From Takifugu bimaculatus (Eukaryota > Chordata > Actinopteri > Tetraodontiformes > Tetraodontidae): a stretch of DNA of 64,000 nucleotides. The position numbers and the translations under genes are program-made. Positions 1-11,480 of the stretch are shown piece by piece; positions within the stretch are counted from its first letter, which is position 1; every line of letters starts with the position of its first letter. The notes under the pieces were generated by a model, which was not told the DNA's origin, searched no databases, and was given only the letters and a program-made list of their open reading frames with translations. The DNA lies in NCBI GenBank assembly GCA_004026145.2, contig CP034990.1, forward strand, positions 4,564,476-4,628,475. The letters are read 5' to 3'.

Positions 1-452
1 CTTAGGGTCAGGGGTCACGGTCACGGTGACTGATTTGTTGTACAAACTATTTTATTATTTTATTAAGAATTGGCTTAAGCTGTGACCTTTTAATCTCCGA
101 GCAACATCCTCTGTTTGAAAAGATGTTAAGATATAAACCTGCCTGCAGCAGCCTCTGGTGGGGTGAATTGAATTTTTTAAAGGATTGCTGGAAGGGGTCG
201 GGGCTCCAAGACTTTGCTCCTATAGCAGCACATGACCAGTGCAATCTGACTGTGCTGCGCTGAAGGTGAAAGAAACACCTGATGGCACCAAAACCATCTC
301 AGCTGGAAGTCACCAGTGTATGAATGCTTTTGCAGGTTTTTGGGTGGACTGTGGCAAATTTTAACCAATTTTAGTTCTGTTACGACAGAGATGCACTAGT
401 AATAGTGGTTGTGGTGATAATTGAGTCTTCTCTATGTTTGTTTGTGTGGTAG
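1..452 (+). other. thsd4: thsd4 intron (left edge)
   Basis: I see no exon in this stretch. It lies upstream of the first recognisable thsd4 exon, and short open frames here resemble no known protein. It is best read as the end of an intron. A pyrimidine- and T-rich stretch ends in an AG at 451-452. Confidence 0.5.
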
Positions 453-3400
453 TGAACGCCGTCAATAGATCCAGTGAATACGAACATCAGGCGACCACGC
501 AGGTTTGGACCAGTGCAGCAGGCCAGGAAAGGGACTCTCCCCCCATGGGGGAGAACATCCAGCCACCCAGACGTACACCAGACTACAACTGGAAATTGGC
601 TGGAGCGACAGAATGCAGCGCCTCCTGTGGTCAAGGTCAGTCAGGTGGATTTGAAGAGGTTGTGAAGGGATCAACCGCATTGGTGACCATGAGAATGAGA
701 GGGTATATATAGGTCTACCCTTTCTTTTTTAGGATTCAGATACTCGATTTTTAACTGCGTGTCACTGCTGAACCAGGCACAGGTATCAGACACCTTTTGT
801 GACAGCAGCAAGAGACCGACCCCCCAGGAGGAGGCCTGTAACCTGCAGTCCTGCCCTGCTTTGTGAGAGACGACACACTGCCTGTCTGTTGTACCTGACA
901 CCCCCCCTCCACACACACACACAAACACACACAAACACACACACACACCTCTTTTATGTCTTATTTTTGGTGGAAATGAAAAGCAGATCAAATGTCCTTA
1001 TTTGAAGAGCTTGCAATATATTCTGTTTCTGGTTTGTGTCTGAGCAGCTGGGATATCGGAGAGTGGTCAGAATGTAGTAAGAGCTGTGGTCTGGGCATGC
1101 AACACCGACAAGTTCTTTGTCGCCAGATTTACGCCAACCACACGCTCAATGTGCGCACGAGCCACTGTCAAGACTTGGAGAGGCCTGAAACTTCCATCAC
1201 CTGTCAGCTGAAGATCTGCAGTGAGTGGCAGATTCACTCTGAGTGGACCGCTGTGAGTATCCCACTGCCTCATCCCTGTCCTAGCATCTCCAGTTAGTCC
1301 ACAATGTTACAGCCATAAACCACTTCAGGCTTTACCATAAAATCTAATCAACAATAAACAGATTAAAAATAATGTCCTGTCTAGAATGACTGTACTGCCG
1401 TACTGGTATTAATCCCACAGCTTGTGGTTTCACAGTGCTCTGTACCATGTGGGCTGGGTCAGAGGTCAAGAGCGGTACGCTGTGTCAGCAACGTGGGCGA
1501 CTTTGTTCCTGACGAGGAGTGCAACATGAATCTGCGGCCCGTCGATGTGGAGAACTGTGACATGGGAGCCTGTGCCAAAAGCTGGTTCTACACCCAGTGG
1601 GGCAGAAGGGTAGATCTGAGACAAGCAGAAGCACAATATCACACATTCATTTGTTTAGAAAAAATTGCTTTAAGCTGGAACTGTCCTCATTCACCCAAAC
1701 CCATGCCTAAAAAGACAATCACCACATTGTATCAATACAGCTGTAGATGACCAGAAAATATCTTTAGATTAATTATAATAGTAAAAACTTATTAAAGTAG
1801 CTGATCTGTTTAAAAGGGCACAAATAGCACTGGTTACATCTCATTTGCCTGATCCAAAATGATTAATTTAAAAACTATAGCTATACATTAGTAACATACT
1901 TTTGTTTCATATTTTTGTCAGGATAGAAATATTTTCAACCAACTTAGGGGTGGCATCAACAGTTGTTTTACTTGGCTGTGTGGTTCTTCTGCAGTGCTCA
2001 GCTGAATGTGGGATTGGTGTACGAACCCGAGGCGTCCTCTGCCTGACCAACCACATCAGCAGCCTTCCACTGGAGGGCTGCGGGCACGAGCGTCCTGCTG
2101 ACTCTCAGGTCTGCAACAACGGCCCTTGTGAGAGCCACACTGAGTGGTTCAGTGGCCCCTGGAGTGAGGTATGGATATGTAGATGGTGCTGAAATCTTTT
2201 TATAGTGACTTTACTGAAACCATGCGGCTCTCATGGGCATCTGTTACTCAGTGTTCTGCAGAGTGTGGAGCAGGCCTCCAGCAGAGGTCCGTGGTGTGTC
2301 TGATGAAAACAGAAGAAGGGTTTACCGTCATGCCACCTTATGAGTGCTCCTCGCTGGAACGACCCCTCGGTCAGCAGAGCTGCAACCAGAACTCCTGTGG
2401 AGCAAAGTGGTACCACACTGACTGGAGTGGTGTGAGTTTGATTGAGATCTTTTCTAGTGTGCTCTTCACATGTTCCTCACCCCCCAATACTGTTACTAAC
2501 ACACAAGGACAGATTTATCCCTGTAGTCACCTGATGCAATAATCACCTTTCTACTTTATTACCACTGAATTAAATTAGTTGATGTCCCTGCACACACATC
2601 CAAAATGCACCGATTTTGAACAGTTAGGAAATGTAACCGCTTTAAAAGGGCTCTAAATAATAGTCTTGACTTTTAAATGGATTATGATTAACATAAATTC
2701 TGATCAATTTAAACCAATGAAAAGACAAATAAATGTATTCAAACAGAACAGCTGTTTACATTAATTTATTCAGTAATTAATTAATTTGACCAATAATAAT
2801 AATAATAATAATAATAATGACTTTTCTCCTGCATCATGTCCTTTCAGTGTTCAAAAACATGTGAGGGAGGTTTCCGTGTGCGTGAGGTGCGTTGCTTGTT
2901 GGACAACATGCTGCCTAGCGTCAACTGCAATGAGCAGCAGAAACCTGCAGAGAAGGAAAACTGCAGCCCGGAGCCCTGTGCACCTGAGATCGGTCAATCA
3001 AACACTCATTGACATCACTGCTGAAGCTGTGGCCTTTATCTACGGAACTAAACTTGTGCCGATCATTTGGAACAATAAGATGCATTTCAAAACCGAAACC
3101 TACAGTTTCAATATTAAATTAAAACAAAAACTATCGTTTGAAATCAAAACTGTAGGAATGCGCTTATTTTGTCAAATAATCTATTGGACCGGATTTAGCT
3201 CCACAGATAAAGGCCACAGCCTCAACCTTTTGGCCCAGAATTAGCTCCATATTTACCCAGTTGCTCAAAAGGATGCACATCAATAAGCTAAAATAAGAAT
3301 ATCTACATGTCTTGGAGGTTTTTCTTAATTTTTCTGAAAACTAAGTTGGAGCATCTTCAGCTGTTATATCATATGGAGCCCAGTCATTGTTGCTCCACCT

Positions 3401-3682
3401 CTGTCTCCACATGATCAGAGTAATTGGTGCTGCATCATTTATCTTAACATCCTGTTGTAGATCAATCTTACATAATCATCAAGTGTTTAACGCTTGGTAT
3501 TACTATAGAATTCTGACATCAACATTTTGTTTTTTCCAGATGAAAAATGCAGAGATAAATATTTTAACTGTAACGTGGTGGTCCAAGCTCGCCTCTGCGT
3601 GTACGACTACTACAAGATTACATGCTGTGCGTCATGCTCACGAGGGAGTCCCAGATTCTTCATTCAGCGGGGACGCAGTTAG
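453..3682 (+). CDS. thsd4: thsd4 (ADAMTSL6), C-terminal exons: TSP1 repeats and PLAC domain
   Basis: Thrombospondin type-1 domain-containing 4 is a secreted, ADAMTS-like matrix glycoprotein without a protease domain; the family promotes fibrillin-1 microfibril assembly. Exons by GT/AG and phase are about 453-635 (start uncertain), 733-862, 1048-1252, 1436-1609, 1995-2168, 2252-2431, 2848-2992 and 3540-3682. All phases are consistent. Successive exons each hold one TSP1 module with the WxxxxWSxCSxxCG pattern, for example WDIGEWSECSKSCGLGMQHR and CSAECGAG. The last exon gives a cysteine-rich PLAC domain (NCNVVVQARLCVYDYY, then CCASC) and a TAG at 3680-3682. The order and wording match vertebrate THSD4 closely. 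The N-terminal part lies left of the window. Confidence is high for the family and good for the orthologue. Confidence 0.9.
911..948. repeat. (CA)n microsatellite
   Basis: CA dinucleotide run with two CAAA interruptions, inside a thsd4 intron. Confidence 0.9.
2793..2818. repeat. (AAT)n microsatellite
   Basis: About eight AAT/ATA trinucleotide units in the thsd4 intron, just before the 2848 exon. Confidence 0.85.
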
Positions 3683-4480
3683 CGTTCTGAAGCAGGGTCC
3701 CTCAGCCCCATGCTGGCCCAGACTCTGCCCTCTGCAGGCACCCTGCTCCTGGACCACTCAGGGCAGCAAACTACAGTCACCTTGGCTTCACTGACCAGGA
3801 TGGAAACTGAAGAAGGAAAATTTCTGGTGGTTCATTTTCAAGATGTTGCTGGAAAATGATACAGAAGAAGAGGAATGCTTTTCCCTTAAGGATGAGACAG
3901 ATCTATAGAAATGCTGCTGTTGAAGAAGAGGAAGTCAAGAGGAGGAGCGTATGGATTACACGACGGCGGAAAAAATCTTTTAACTGTTAATATGAGATGT
4001 CCACACAGATATGACACAGATGTCCACACTACTCAAATTGATGGCATGAGACTTTACAGGAGAATATGGATCCTGCACAACTTTGAGGTGAAAATGTTGC
4101 CTATTAAAAAAGGATACACTGTACTGACAGTGGATGATAAAGGACAAGATTGGAAAGATCCTTGCAGCAGCGGCTGAAAAGATTACACCCTCTTTATTTA
4201 TTTTTGTACTCATTACTGAAACAAACATGTTTTTATAACTGTTTTAGCTTTGTGAACAGTGACCACAGCATGTGGAATAGTTGCATTCACAAAGCCAAAC
4301 ACAAGATGCATCACAAACACGTGTGAGGGATTCACATGTTCTCATCATTCAGATGCAGATAGGGCCATTACCAAGGCAGTGACTGTTTAACCGGGACAGT
4401 CCTAATACAGATGGATATACCGGCTGTTGTAGACGGCAGAGAGAGACAAACATTTTAATGATATAAGGTTATTATGGTCA
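3683..4480 (+). other. thsd4: thsd4 3' UTR and flank
   Basis: Sequence after the thsd4 stop has no further recognisable coding. It probably holds the 3' UTR. No clear AATAAA is seen on this strand; an ATTAAA lies near 4102-4107. The transcript end cannot be fixed from sequence. Confidence 0.4.
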
Positions 4481-4590
4481 TTTATCTTAAACTGTCTCAT
4501 ATGTATTTGACATTTGACAAGTCAGTTCTTCACCAGTTTTTTGTATATTGTCACTAATTGTCCTCTTTATAAATGTGCCCACAGTCATCA

Positions 4591-6290
4591 ATTGAATTGA
4601 ATTGAATTGAATTGAATCAGGTTTATTGCCATTGTTCATGTAATACACAGTATTACACAAACTAGGAATTTGTCTTGGTGTGACGCTGCGACATTCAACA
4701 TAAGAACACAACACTAGAATAAGATAAATAAAATAAGACATATATACAGTATATACATAAATGGTAAGAAATAGTGCAGGTCAATGCAGGAGTAATGTGA
4801 TGTTCATGGGTCCGACTGGCTGCTGTACGTGGTGCTTAAGTGATAAGTCACTTGGTGTTCAGCAGCCTGATGGCAGAGGGGAAGAAGCTGTTCATGTAGC
4901 GGGAGGTTTTGGTCCGAATGGACCGTAGTCTCCTGCCTGAGGGGAGGGGGGAAAACAGTCCGTGACCAGGGTGGGAAGGGTCGGCCGTGATCCGACCTGC
5001 ACGCCTCCGGGTCCTGGAGATATACAGGTCCTGGATGGATGGAAGCCTGCAGCCAATCACCTTCTCGGCAGCGCGCACGACGTGCTGCAGCCTTAGTCTG
5101 TCTCTAGCGGTGGCACCAGCGTACCACACGGTGATGGAGGAGGTGAGGACGGACTTGATGATGGCCGTATAAAACTGCGCCAACATCCTGGGAGGCAGTT
5201 TGAGTTTCCTCAGCTTCCGTAGGAAGAACATCCTTTGCTGGGCCTTCTTGATGAGGGAGCTGATGGTTGGCTCCCACTTAAGGTCCCGGGTGATGGTGGT
5301 GCCCAGGAAGCGGAAGGAGTCCGCGATGGTGATGGGGGAGTCCATGAGGGCAAGGGGGGGCAAAGGGGCTGTGACTTTCCTGAAGTCCATAATCATCTCC
5401 ACTGTCTTCTGAGCGTTCAGCTGCAGGTTGTTGTGTCCGCACCAGGACACCAGTCGAGCCACCTCCCTCCTGTAGGCAGTCTCATCGCCATTGGAGATGA
5501 GCCTGATGAGGGTGGTGTCATCCGCAAACTTGATCAGTTTGACAGACTGGTGGCTTGAGGTGCAGCAGTTAGTGTACAGGGAGAAGAGCAGGGGGGAAAG
5601 TACACAGCCCTGGGGTGATCCAGTGCTGATGGTGACGGAGTCCGAGACAGTCTTCCCCAGCTGCTCATACTGCCTCCGATCCGTCAGGAAGTGAGTGATC
5701 CACCTGCAGAGGGAGTCAGGCACACTAAGCTGGGACAGCTTGTCCTGTAGCAGAGCGGGGCGAATGGTGTTGAATGCAGAGCTGAAGTCCACAAACAGGA
5801 TCCTCGCGTAGGTTCCCGGGGAGTCCAGATGCTGCAGGATGGAGTGAAGGGCCAGGTTGACCGCATCGTCCACAGATCTGTTAGCTCTGTAGGCGAACTG
5901 CAGTGGATCCAGGAGGGGGGTGGTGATGGACTTGAGGTGTGGCAGGATCAGGCGCTCTAAGGACTTCATGACTACAGAGGTGAGCGCCACAGGTCTGTAG
6001 TCGTTAAGCCCAGTGATCCGTGGCTTCTTGGGGACAGGGACGATGGTTGAGGTTTTCAGGTAGGCTGGCACCTGGCACGACTCCAGGGAGGAGTTGAAGA
6101 TGTCTGTCAGCTCCTCTGCGCAGTGCCTCAGGGTGGAAGGAGACACGCCATCCGGGCCAGGGGCCTTGCGTGGGTTCAACCTGGCGAACTGCCTTCGCAC
6201 ATCCTGTTCACTGATGGTGAATGGAGGGGGGGAGGAGGGGGGAACTGGTGGTGAGTGGAGGGGGGGGAGGGAACTGCCTTTGATCACCTA
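4591..6290 (-). mobile_element. Non-LTR retrotransposon, Rex1/L2/CR1 group, 5'-truncated
   Basis: A minus-strand LINE. Its 3' end is a pentanucleotide tail (TTCAA repeats on the minus strand, 4591-4616), preceded on the minus strand by AATAAACCTGATTC. A non-poly(A) microsatellite tail is usual for the L2/CR1/Rex1 group. The 3' UTR runs about 4617-4847 and a reverse-transcriptase frame fills the rest. No endonuclease is seen beyond 6290, so the copy is 5'-truncated. It inserted just downstream of thsd4. The exact clade is uncertain. Confidence 0.85.
4848..6287 (-). CDS. Reverse transcriptase of LINE (479 codons, open)
   Basis: An uninterrupted 479-codon frame. Visible RT blocks in order are: KAPGPDGVSPSTLR near residues 40-55; NDYRPVALTSVVMKSLERL (finger/palm); FVDFSSAFNTI (motif A with the first catalytic Asp); STGSPQGCVLSPLLFSLYT (motif B); KFADDTTLI (motif C, the catalytic FADD box); and then the thumb and C-terminal region ending SFFPSAIRLLNTK. 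The open frame and intact FADD suggest a young copy, but endonuclease and ORF1 are missing, so it should not be autonomous. The Met at the right edge may be fortuitous. Confidence 0.85.
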   Translation of the reverse strand: MIKGSSLPPLHSPPVPPSSPPPFTISEQDVRRQFARLNPRKAPGPDGVSPSTLRHCAEELTDIFNSSLESCQVPAYLKTSTIVPVPKKPRITGLNDYRPVALTSVVMKSLERLILPHLKSITTPLLDPLQFAYRANRSVDDAVNLALHSILQHLDSPGTYARILFVDFSSAFNTIRPALLQDKLSQLSVPDSLCRWITHFLTDRRQYEQLGKTVSDSVTISTGSPQGCVLSPLLFSLYTNCCTSSHQSVKLIKFADDTTLIRLISNGDETAYRREVARLVSWCGHNNLQLNAQKTVEMIMDFRKVTAPLPPLALMDSPITIADSFRFLGTTITRDLKWEPTISSLIKKAQQRMFFLRKLRKLKLPPRMLAQFYTAIIKSVLTSSITVWYAGATARDRLRLQHVVRAAEKVIGCRLPSIQDLYISRTRRRAGRITADPSHPGHGLFSPLPSGRRLRSIRTKTSRYMNSFFPSAIRLLNTK

Positions 6291-7640
6291 TGTCCTCTGC
6301 ATCCTTTTCTCTCACACCAGCAAACTTCACGTCCTCTCTATCTACGTCCATGTATCCAGTGTCAGGTCTTCCTCTGGTTTCCAGCCTGGCTGTTCCATCC
6401 TCGGCATCCTTCACCATCCTTCCTCTGTACACAGACGATATTGGACGGCTCTTCAACTTTATTCCTCTGTAGCCCTGCAAATCTACCTTATTCTTAAAGA
6501 TCTACACCAGTTCACTTCTTCTACATTCCACTGATATTCTCACAGCCCCTACTGTCTTATTGTAAAACCTAGTCAGGAGCTCATCAGCTCCCTCTCTTGG
6601 ATCCTTCCATATGTCTACAGATAGATCACGAGGGTCTCCCAGGAATTGGAGCTTTGTCTCTTCCTTCTACAAATGCTGTTTGAAATCTTTATTGATGATC
6701 AACTGACTCTTTCCGATGATGTAGCCTCAGTTTCCTGATCATGTTGCTTTACCTGTTTGTTTGGTGTTCCTGTCTGTGTGTTTTCTGTTCTTCCTCTGCA
6801 GGCGGGTGGGGCTGACATACTTTCTCTCGAGGCATTACCTTACTCACCTGCTGCTCCTCCTCACTACCAGGAAAAACCCTAACCCTAACCCTAAAAAAAT
6901 CAGTATTTTGGAATGTTTTTTTATTTTTAAGATCGTGTGTCCACTGCAGTGGACACCAGAATGCCATACATGTGAAATGGAACCTTGATGGCAACTAGTT
7001 AGTCCCAGAAAGCTATCAAAAAGTTGACATAAGAATGAGTTTGACTTCCTCCAGAACAAGGAAGTGAAAGGTACCAAAACCCCGCCCCTTCACATTTGGT
7101 ATCTTTGAAAAACCCTAGATGTCCTCTGTAGAGAGCAATGCAGTAGTATACTGTCGGTGGGAGATATTCCTCTTTACAAATGTCCTCCACGGAGGACAAA
7201 TTTGAACTACTGATAATCAGGAGGCTACGGGCTGACTGGATCTGCAGCTTTAAAAGCAGTTCATTTCTCCTCTTGTTGTCAGATTATTGTAGATCCCTCT
7301 GTGGTCACACTTGGTTCCCCTTTGAAGATTGAACTTTTGCTTGCCTGCTTTTTTCAGTCTTAATCTGCCTCATCTTTGTCTTGGTATTTTTTTTGTTTGT
7401 TTTTGTAGTTTCCATATTACTACCCTGTAGAATAGCCTTGTAACCCACTTTTTAAATATAAATAAATAAATAAAACCTTTGAATGATTGGATTTGTCCAT
7501 GGCTGCTTTTTGGGTTCCTGGGTTCAGCCTACTTAACAACTGCAAAGCCCTTTTAATGGGTGTGCCCTTCAGATGTCCCGGAACATGGCGGTCTTCAGCC
7601 ATGTCACTGCACTGCTAATAGAGCTCCATGGGATAACTGT
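6291..7640. other. No gene seen; degenerate repeat-like sequence
   Basis: No host exon recognised. Part of 6290-6480 reads like an old antisense LINE remnant, but it is too decayed to name. A short telomere-like run lies inside (6877-6894). The rest shows only short chance frames. Confidence 0.4.
6877..6894. repeat. Telomere-like (CCCTAA)3
   Basis: Three perfect CCCTAA units followed by A residues. They are too short to be an interstitial telomere block on their own, and could be chance or replication slippage. Confidence 0.7.
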
Positions 7641-7960
7641 AGCTGACCCAAGTTGTTTATGCTGACATACAGAGCACTAGCTGGATCTGCTCCATTTTAG
7701 TTGAAGCATCTTAGAGCTCACCTTGTCCGCTGCATTCAGCACATGAGCGTCTGGTAAAGCTGTCACAGCTACCCAAACTATTTTCATACCTAGCTCCCCA
7801 ATGGTGGAACAGCGTCTGGTAACGCTGTCACGGCTACCCAAACTATTTTCATACCTAGCTCCCCAATGGTGGAACAACCTCCTGAACTCTGTTAGAGCCG
7901 GTCAACCCTCTAAAAGCTCTTGAAGGCACAACTGTTCCAAGAGCACTGCTTAACAGTCTC
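7640..7960 (+). mobile_element. Decayed LINE 3' fragment (RT C-terminal end)
   Basis: The plus strand reads like the conserved end of fish LINE RT proteins: an 'APSWNNLLNS'-like stretch around 7855-7890, followed by a region like the 3' tail of such frames. Stops interrupt it and no motif is intact. It contains the 65-bp tandem duplication listed separately. Confidence 0.4.
7747..7876 (+). repeat. 65-bp tandem duplication
   Basis: Copies at 7747-7811 and 7812-7876 lie head to tail and differ at two positions. They lie inside the decayed LINE fragment. Confidence 0.9.
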
Positions 7961-8039
7961 CTCCTGAGTTTTCCTCTCTCTTCTCAACACCTCTCTTTTC
8001 TTTTCTTCCGTTAAATCCCTCTTTATATATCTCTCAATT

Positions 8040-8040
<1 letters not shown>

Positions 8041-8110
<70 letters not shown>
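8041..8110. repeat. (TA)n microsatellite
   Basis: About 34 TA units abutting the left end of the Tc1 element. Tc1 elements insert at TA, so the microsatellite is a natural target. Confidence 0.95.
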
Positions 8111-8113
<3 letters not shown>

Positions 8114-8239
8114 TGTATATACACTGCTCAGAAAAATTAAAGGAACAATTTAATCAGAGTATAGCAACCTATCAGTCAAACATCTGGGATATTGATCTGG
8201 TCAGTTAAGTAGCAGAGGGAGTTGTTAATCAGTTTCTGC

Positions 8240-9413
8240 TGCTTTGTTATTACTGAAATCAACAACAAGGTGCATCAGAGGGGCAATCTCTGTTGATAGC
8301 ATGGTGCAGTACTTGGACGCTACAGAGTTTGCACAAGTAGTCAAACTACTCCAGGATGGCAGATGAGTACATACCGTTGCAAGAAGGTTTGCTGTGTCTC
8401 CCAGCACAGTCTCAAGAGCATGGAGGAGATTCCAGGAGACAGTTAGTTACTCCAGGAGAGCTGGACAGGGCCGTAGAAGGTCTTTAAACCCTCAGCAGGA
8501 TTGGTATCTGCTCCTTTGTGCAAGGAGGAACAGGATGAGCCAGAACCCTACAAAATGACCCCCAGCAGGCCACTGGTGTGAATGTTTCTGACCAAACAAT
8601 CAGAAACAGGCTCCATGAGGGTGGCCCTGTGCTCCCCGCCCTGCACCGTAGAGCTCTATTGGCATTTGTCATAGACCACCAGAATTGGCAACTACGCCAC
8701 TGGCACCCTGTGATACATGGACGTAGGATCTGGAGATGCCGTGGAGAACGTTATGCTGCCTGCAACATCATTCAGCATGACCGGTTTGGTGGTATGTCAG
8801 TGATGGTCTGGGGAGGCATATCCCTTGAAGGACGCACAGACCTCTACAGGTTAGATAATGGCACCCCAACTGCTATTAGGTATTGGGATGAAATCCTTGG
8901 ACCCTTTGTCAGAACCTACGCTGGTGCAGTGGGACCTGGGTTCCTCCTGGTCCATGACAATGCCCAACATCATGTGGCTAGAGTATGCAAGCAGTTCCTG
9001 GAGGATGAAGGAATTGATACCATTGACTGCCAAAATCCTTAAATAAAATGTGACTTTTAGCTTGACACATGGCACTTTATTTTGTTTTCAAACACATCAC
9101 TTCCTGTTTCCTGGCAATGATCCAGTGGGAGGGACAGATTTGGAAATCCCTATCCAGGTGGATCAGGATCATTTTGATCCTATCTTGCAAGGTTTTGAAA
9201 AACTGGGATAGATTATTATGATCCACAGACCAGGATAGGGGGATTTACAAATCCGGATCATTTTGATCTGTATTTGGAGTTTTGAAATACTGGGCCCTGG
9301 TCCAAATCTGAGAGGAGATCCCCCAGAACACCATTTGTCGTCTCATTAGGAGCATGCCCCGGCGTTGTCAGGCATGCATACAAGCACATGGGGGCCACAC
9401 AAACTACTGAAAA
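8240..9413 (+). pseudogene. Tc1 transposase pseudogene lacking two catalytic acidic residues
   Basis: The N-terminal helix-turn-helix half (8260-8470) contains an in-frame stop near 8363. The longest open part is 8578-9042. It reads through MVWGGISLEGRTDLYRL and LVHDNAQHHVARVC, which carries the second catalytic Asp. The segment that normally carries the first Asp (the FTDESRF block) is missing: the frame jumps from HWHPVIHGRR to IWRCRGERY. The SPDLNPIEHLW block with the catalytic Glu is also missing, replaced after EGIDTID by about 260 bp of foreign sequence. The family end resumes at 9295-9413 (IPQN...SMPRRC...HTNY, stop). It cannot be active. Confidence 0.85.
9031..9294. repeat. Foreign segment inside the Tc1 gene, rich in GGATC dyads
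   Basis: About 260 bp replaces the DLNPIEH region of the transposase. It has repeated GGATCA/TGATCC words in both orientations (around 9160-9280), so it can fold back. No duplication of transposase sequence flanks it. It could be a small non-autonomous DNA element plus a deletion; the family is not recognised. Confidence 0.5.
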
Positions 9414-9626
9414 ACTACCATGTCTTTGATTTCCCCCCTCTATAAGGTGATCATTTTCATTTCTATCAAATTATGTGGCATCATTTTGTTACTAATACAT
9501 CACCTACTTTTTATCAGTAAAGATATTCAAGATCATTTTCCCCCCGTTTAGAACTGATGTGTTTTCGAAGTGTTCCTCTAATTTTTTGAGCAGTGTATAT
9601 ATTTGCCTCTTGTCCCACGCGGCCAA

Positions 9627-9628
9627 AT

Positions 9629-9699
<71 letters not shown>
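9627..9699. repeat. (GATA)n microsatellite
   Basis: About 17 ATAG/GATA units immediately right of the Tc1 element. Confidence 0.95.
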
Positions 9700-10299
9700 T
9701 AGATTATTTTTTGTGTTTTTTTATGTGCTTCACTTCTCCTTTTGGTTTAGACCACATAGTGGTTCTGGACGACTGGGGGAAAAGACCTCCAGGACTAGCT
9801 TTAGCTTCCTGGATAACCTTCCTTAACAAATGTAACAGAAATCGATTGAAATAGAAATATGCCCAAAAATAGTTTCAATTAATTCAATTCCCATCACAGT
9901 TGCAAACCATTTTGTTTTTCCTGGTCGACACTATGGAAAATGATGAAGATCCAATGCTTTTTGGGTTATAGATTGAGAAGAATATGCCTTATCTTGAGCC
10001 CATAGGATGCCTCTCACCAGATTTCTGACCAGTTTGTTCACCCTCAGCAGCGAAAAAGTCATACCCCTCTCTATCTTCTTCAAGGATTTATCTGAACTAC
10101 AGACACAATGGTGACCTACGAACACCTGTTTTTCACAAAGTTCATAATTCTGTGTGGCGTCTCCCGACAGTGAGGAAATTGTGAAAACGACTTCCAACCA
10201 ACACAACACACAGGTCCATCTGAAAAATGAAAAATCTGAAACACCTGGTCCTTGTCCACCTCCTTCCCTGGTCAACCCAGTAAGTCACTTACTTTAGAC
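9700..10299. other. No gene seen
   Basis: Only short frames without family resemblance. No repeat boundary was recognised. Confidence 0.4.
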
Positions 10300-10460
10300 T
10301 CCTTAGGGGGATGAGGGCTTCTGGAGTACAAGAAGCTCTCCTTCAGAACTACTATGATTCTGAGGTGGCATCAGGCTTTCTGTATGGAGTAGTCTTCATC
10401 ACAGCAGGAACAGGAACAGGCTAGATAAGATGATAAGGAAGGCCAGCTCACTCCTGGGCT
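10300..10460 (+). mobile_element. Decayed Rex1-like RT fragment
   Basis: The plus-strand frame reads LLRGMRASGVQEALLQ.YY then EVASGFLYGVVF, then in another frame RLDKMIRKASSLLG. This is the order of the RT C-terminal region of Rex1-group LINEs (compare the Rex1 copy at 33799-35083). Stops and a frameshift break it. Confidence 0.4.
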
Positions 10461-10690
10461 CTTCTTATTATGGGTCTAATAAAGTTATTGTCTGAGTTTC
10501 CAGTACAGTGTCAGAAAGTAGCATCATTAGAACACTTTCAAAGGAAAAGATCCTCCCATGTGATCTGATCATTCCCTGCAGGTGATATACAAAGGTCAAT
10601 CCTCACAAAGCCATAGTAATATTTATAACTAGTACATTTCATTTAGAATGTCAAGTTTAAAGAAATAGAAAGGAAGACAGGAAAGAATTG

Positions 10691-11125
10691 TGTTATGATC
10701 CTGTTTGGTCTGTGTGTTTTGGGTCTTTTTGTACTCTGTCTGTCCGCTAGGGGGCATGGGTGACCCATCTGTTGTGCTGATTGCCTCCACACCTGCAGCT
10801 ACTCTGGTCATTTGGCAGGCCTTTTAAGAAGCCAGAACCAGCTTCCCACCTTCAGATTGTTTTGTTTGTACTTCTGGTAAACTGGCTGTTCCTGAGCTTG
10901 ACTACTGGGGCTTTTTGCATTTTAACTGTATTATTCATTTTGTTTCTAGGTCACCACTGTTTCAACAAGTACTTCCTTAACTTTTGGCTCGGCACTTCGT
11001 TCACTGTGGTCTCCGTGTATAGCACGTGCACTCATCCTCACTGTGTAAATAAACTGCAGATCATCAAAATGGCCTTTTGTCTGGCTTCTTGGGTCCTGCC
11101 TTGAGTATTTATCAGAACTGTAACA
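10691..11125 (+). mobile_element. Ty3/gypsy 5' LTR
   Basis: A 435-bp segment beginning TGTTATGATCC and ending CTGTAACA, so it has TG...CA with a short inverted end. An AATAAA-like AAATAAAC lies near 11046. It is followed 17 bp later by a gag start, as expected of a 5' LTR. The partner LTR is not in the window, so the boundaries rest on one copy. Confidence 0.6.
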
Positions 11126-11141
11126 CAACGATCTGACCAAA

Positions 11142-11480
11142 ATGGACCCAGCAGAAACTGAGATGCTTCGTAAGGCATTAACCTTCCAGGGTACTCTACT
11201 CGGTCAGCGTGACGAGGTACTTAGTCAGGTTTTGAGCTCACTTTGAGAGCTCTCTGTGAATGTTGCGCTTCTTCTTGGTCAGTCTGAATCATCTCCAGCT
11301 GCCCAAGCAACTGCCTCCCCGGCTTCCTCGGTAGCCCACTCCTCTCTGGCGTCTTTCATTGCACCACATGAGCCGTATGTCCCCATCCCCAACTGCTACT
11401 CGGTCGTTGCAGTAGTTTCCTGCTACAGTGTTCCTTGGTTTTTGACCTTCAGCCATCAACATATTCCTCCTATTAGGTGT
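11142..11480 (+). pseudogene. gypsy gag fragment
   Basis: The frame from ATG 11142 reads MDPAETEMLRKALTFQGTLL, the recognisable N-terminus of fish Ty3/gypsy Gag (MDPAE...QGTLLGQ). It has an in-frame stop at codon 35, continues through a Pro/Ala/Ser-rich linker, reaches PHEPYVPIPNCYS near 11395, and then loses homology. It belongs to the LTR just upstream. Everything after Gag is deleted or replaced. Confidence 0.6.

Larger units (their letters stand above)
8117..9600 (+). mobile_element. Tc1-like DNA transposon, inactive
   Basis: Terminal inverted repeats are at 8117-8146 (ATATACACTGCTCAGAAAAA...) and 9570-9600 (the complement, ending TTGAGCAGTGTATAT), flanked by TA-rich target. The interior holds a broken Tc1 transposase reading left to right. 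The length, about 1.48 kb, is close to the 1.3-1.6 kb usual for Tc1 elements. A stretch at about 9031-9294 does not match the family and replaces part of the gene. Confidence 0.9.

Noticed and set aside
671..991. Cys/Val-rich minus-strand frame
   Set aside because: It reads the CA microsatellite and the antisense of a thsd4 exon.
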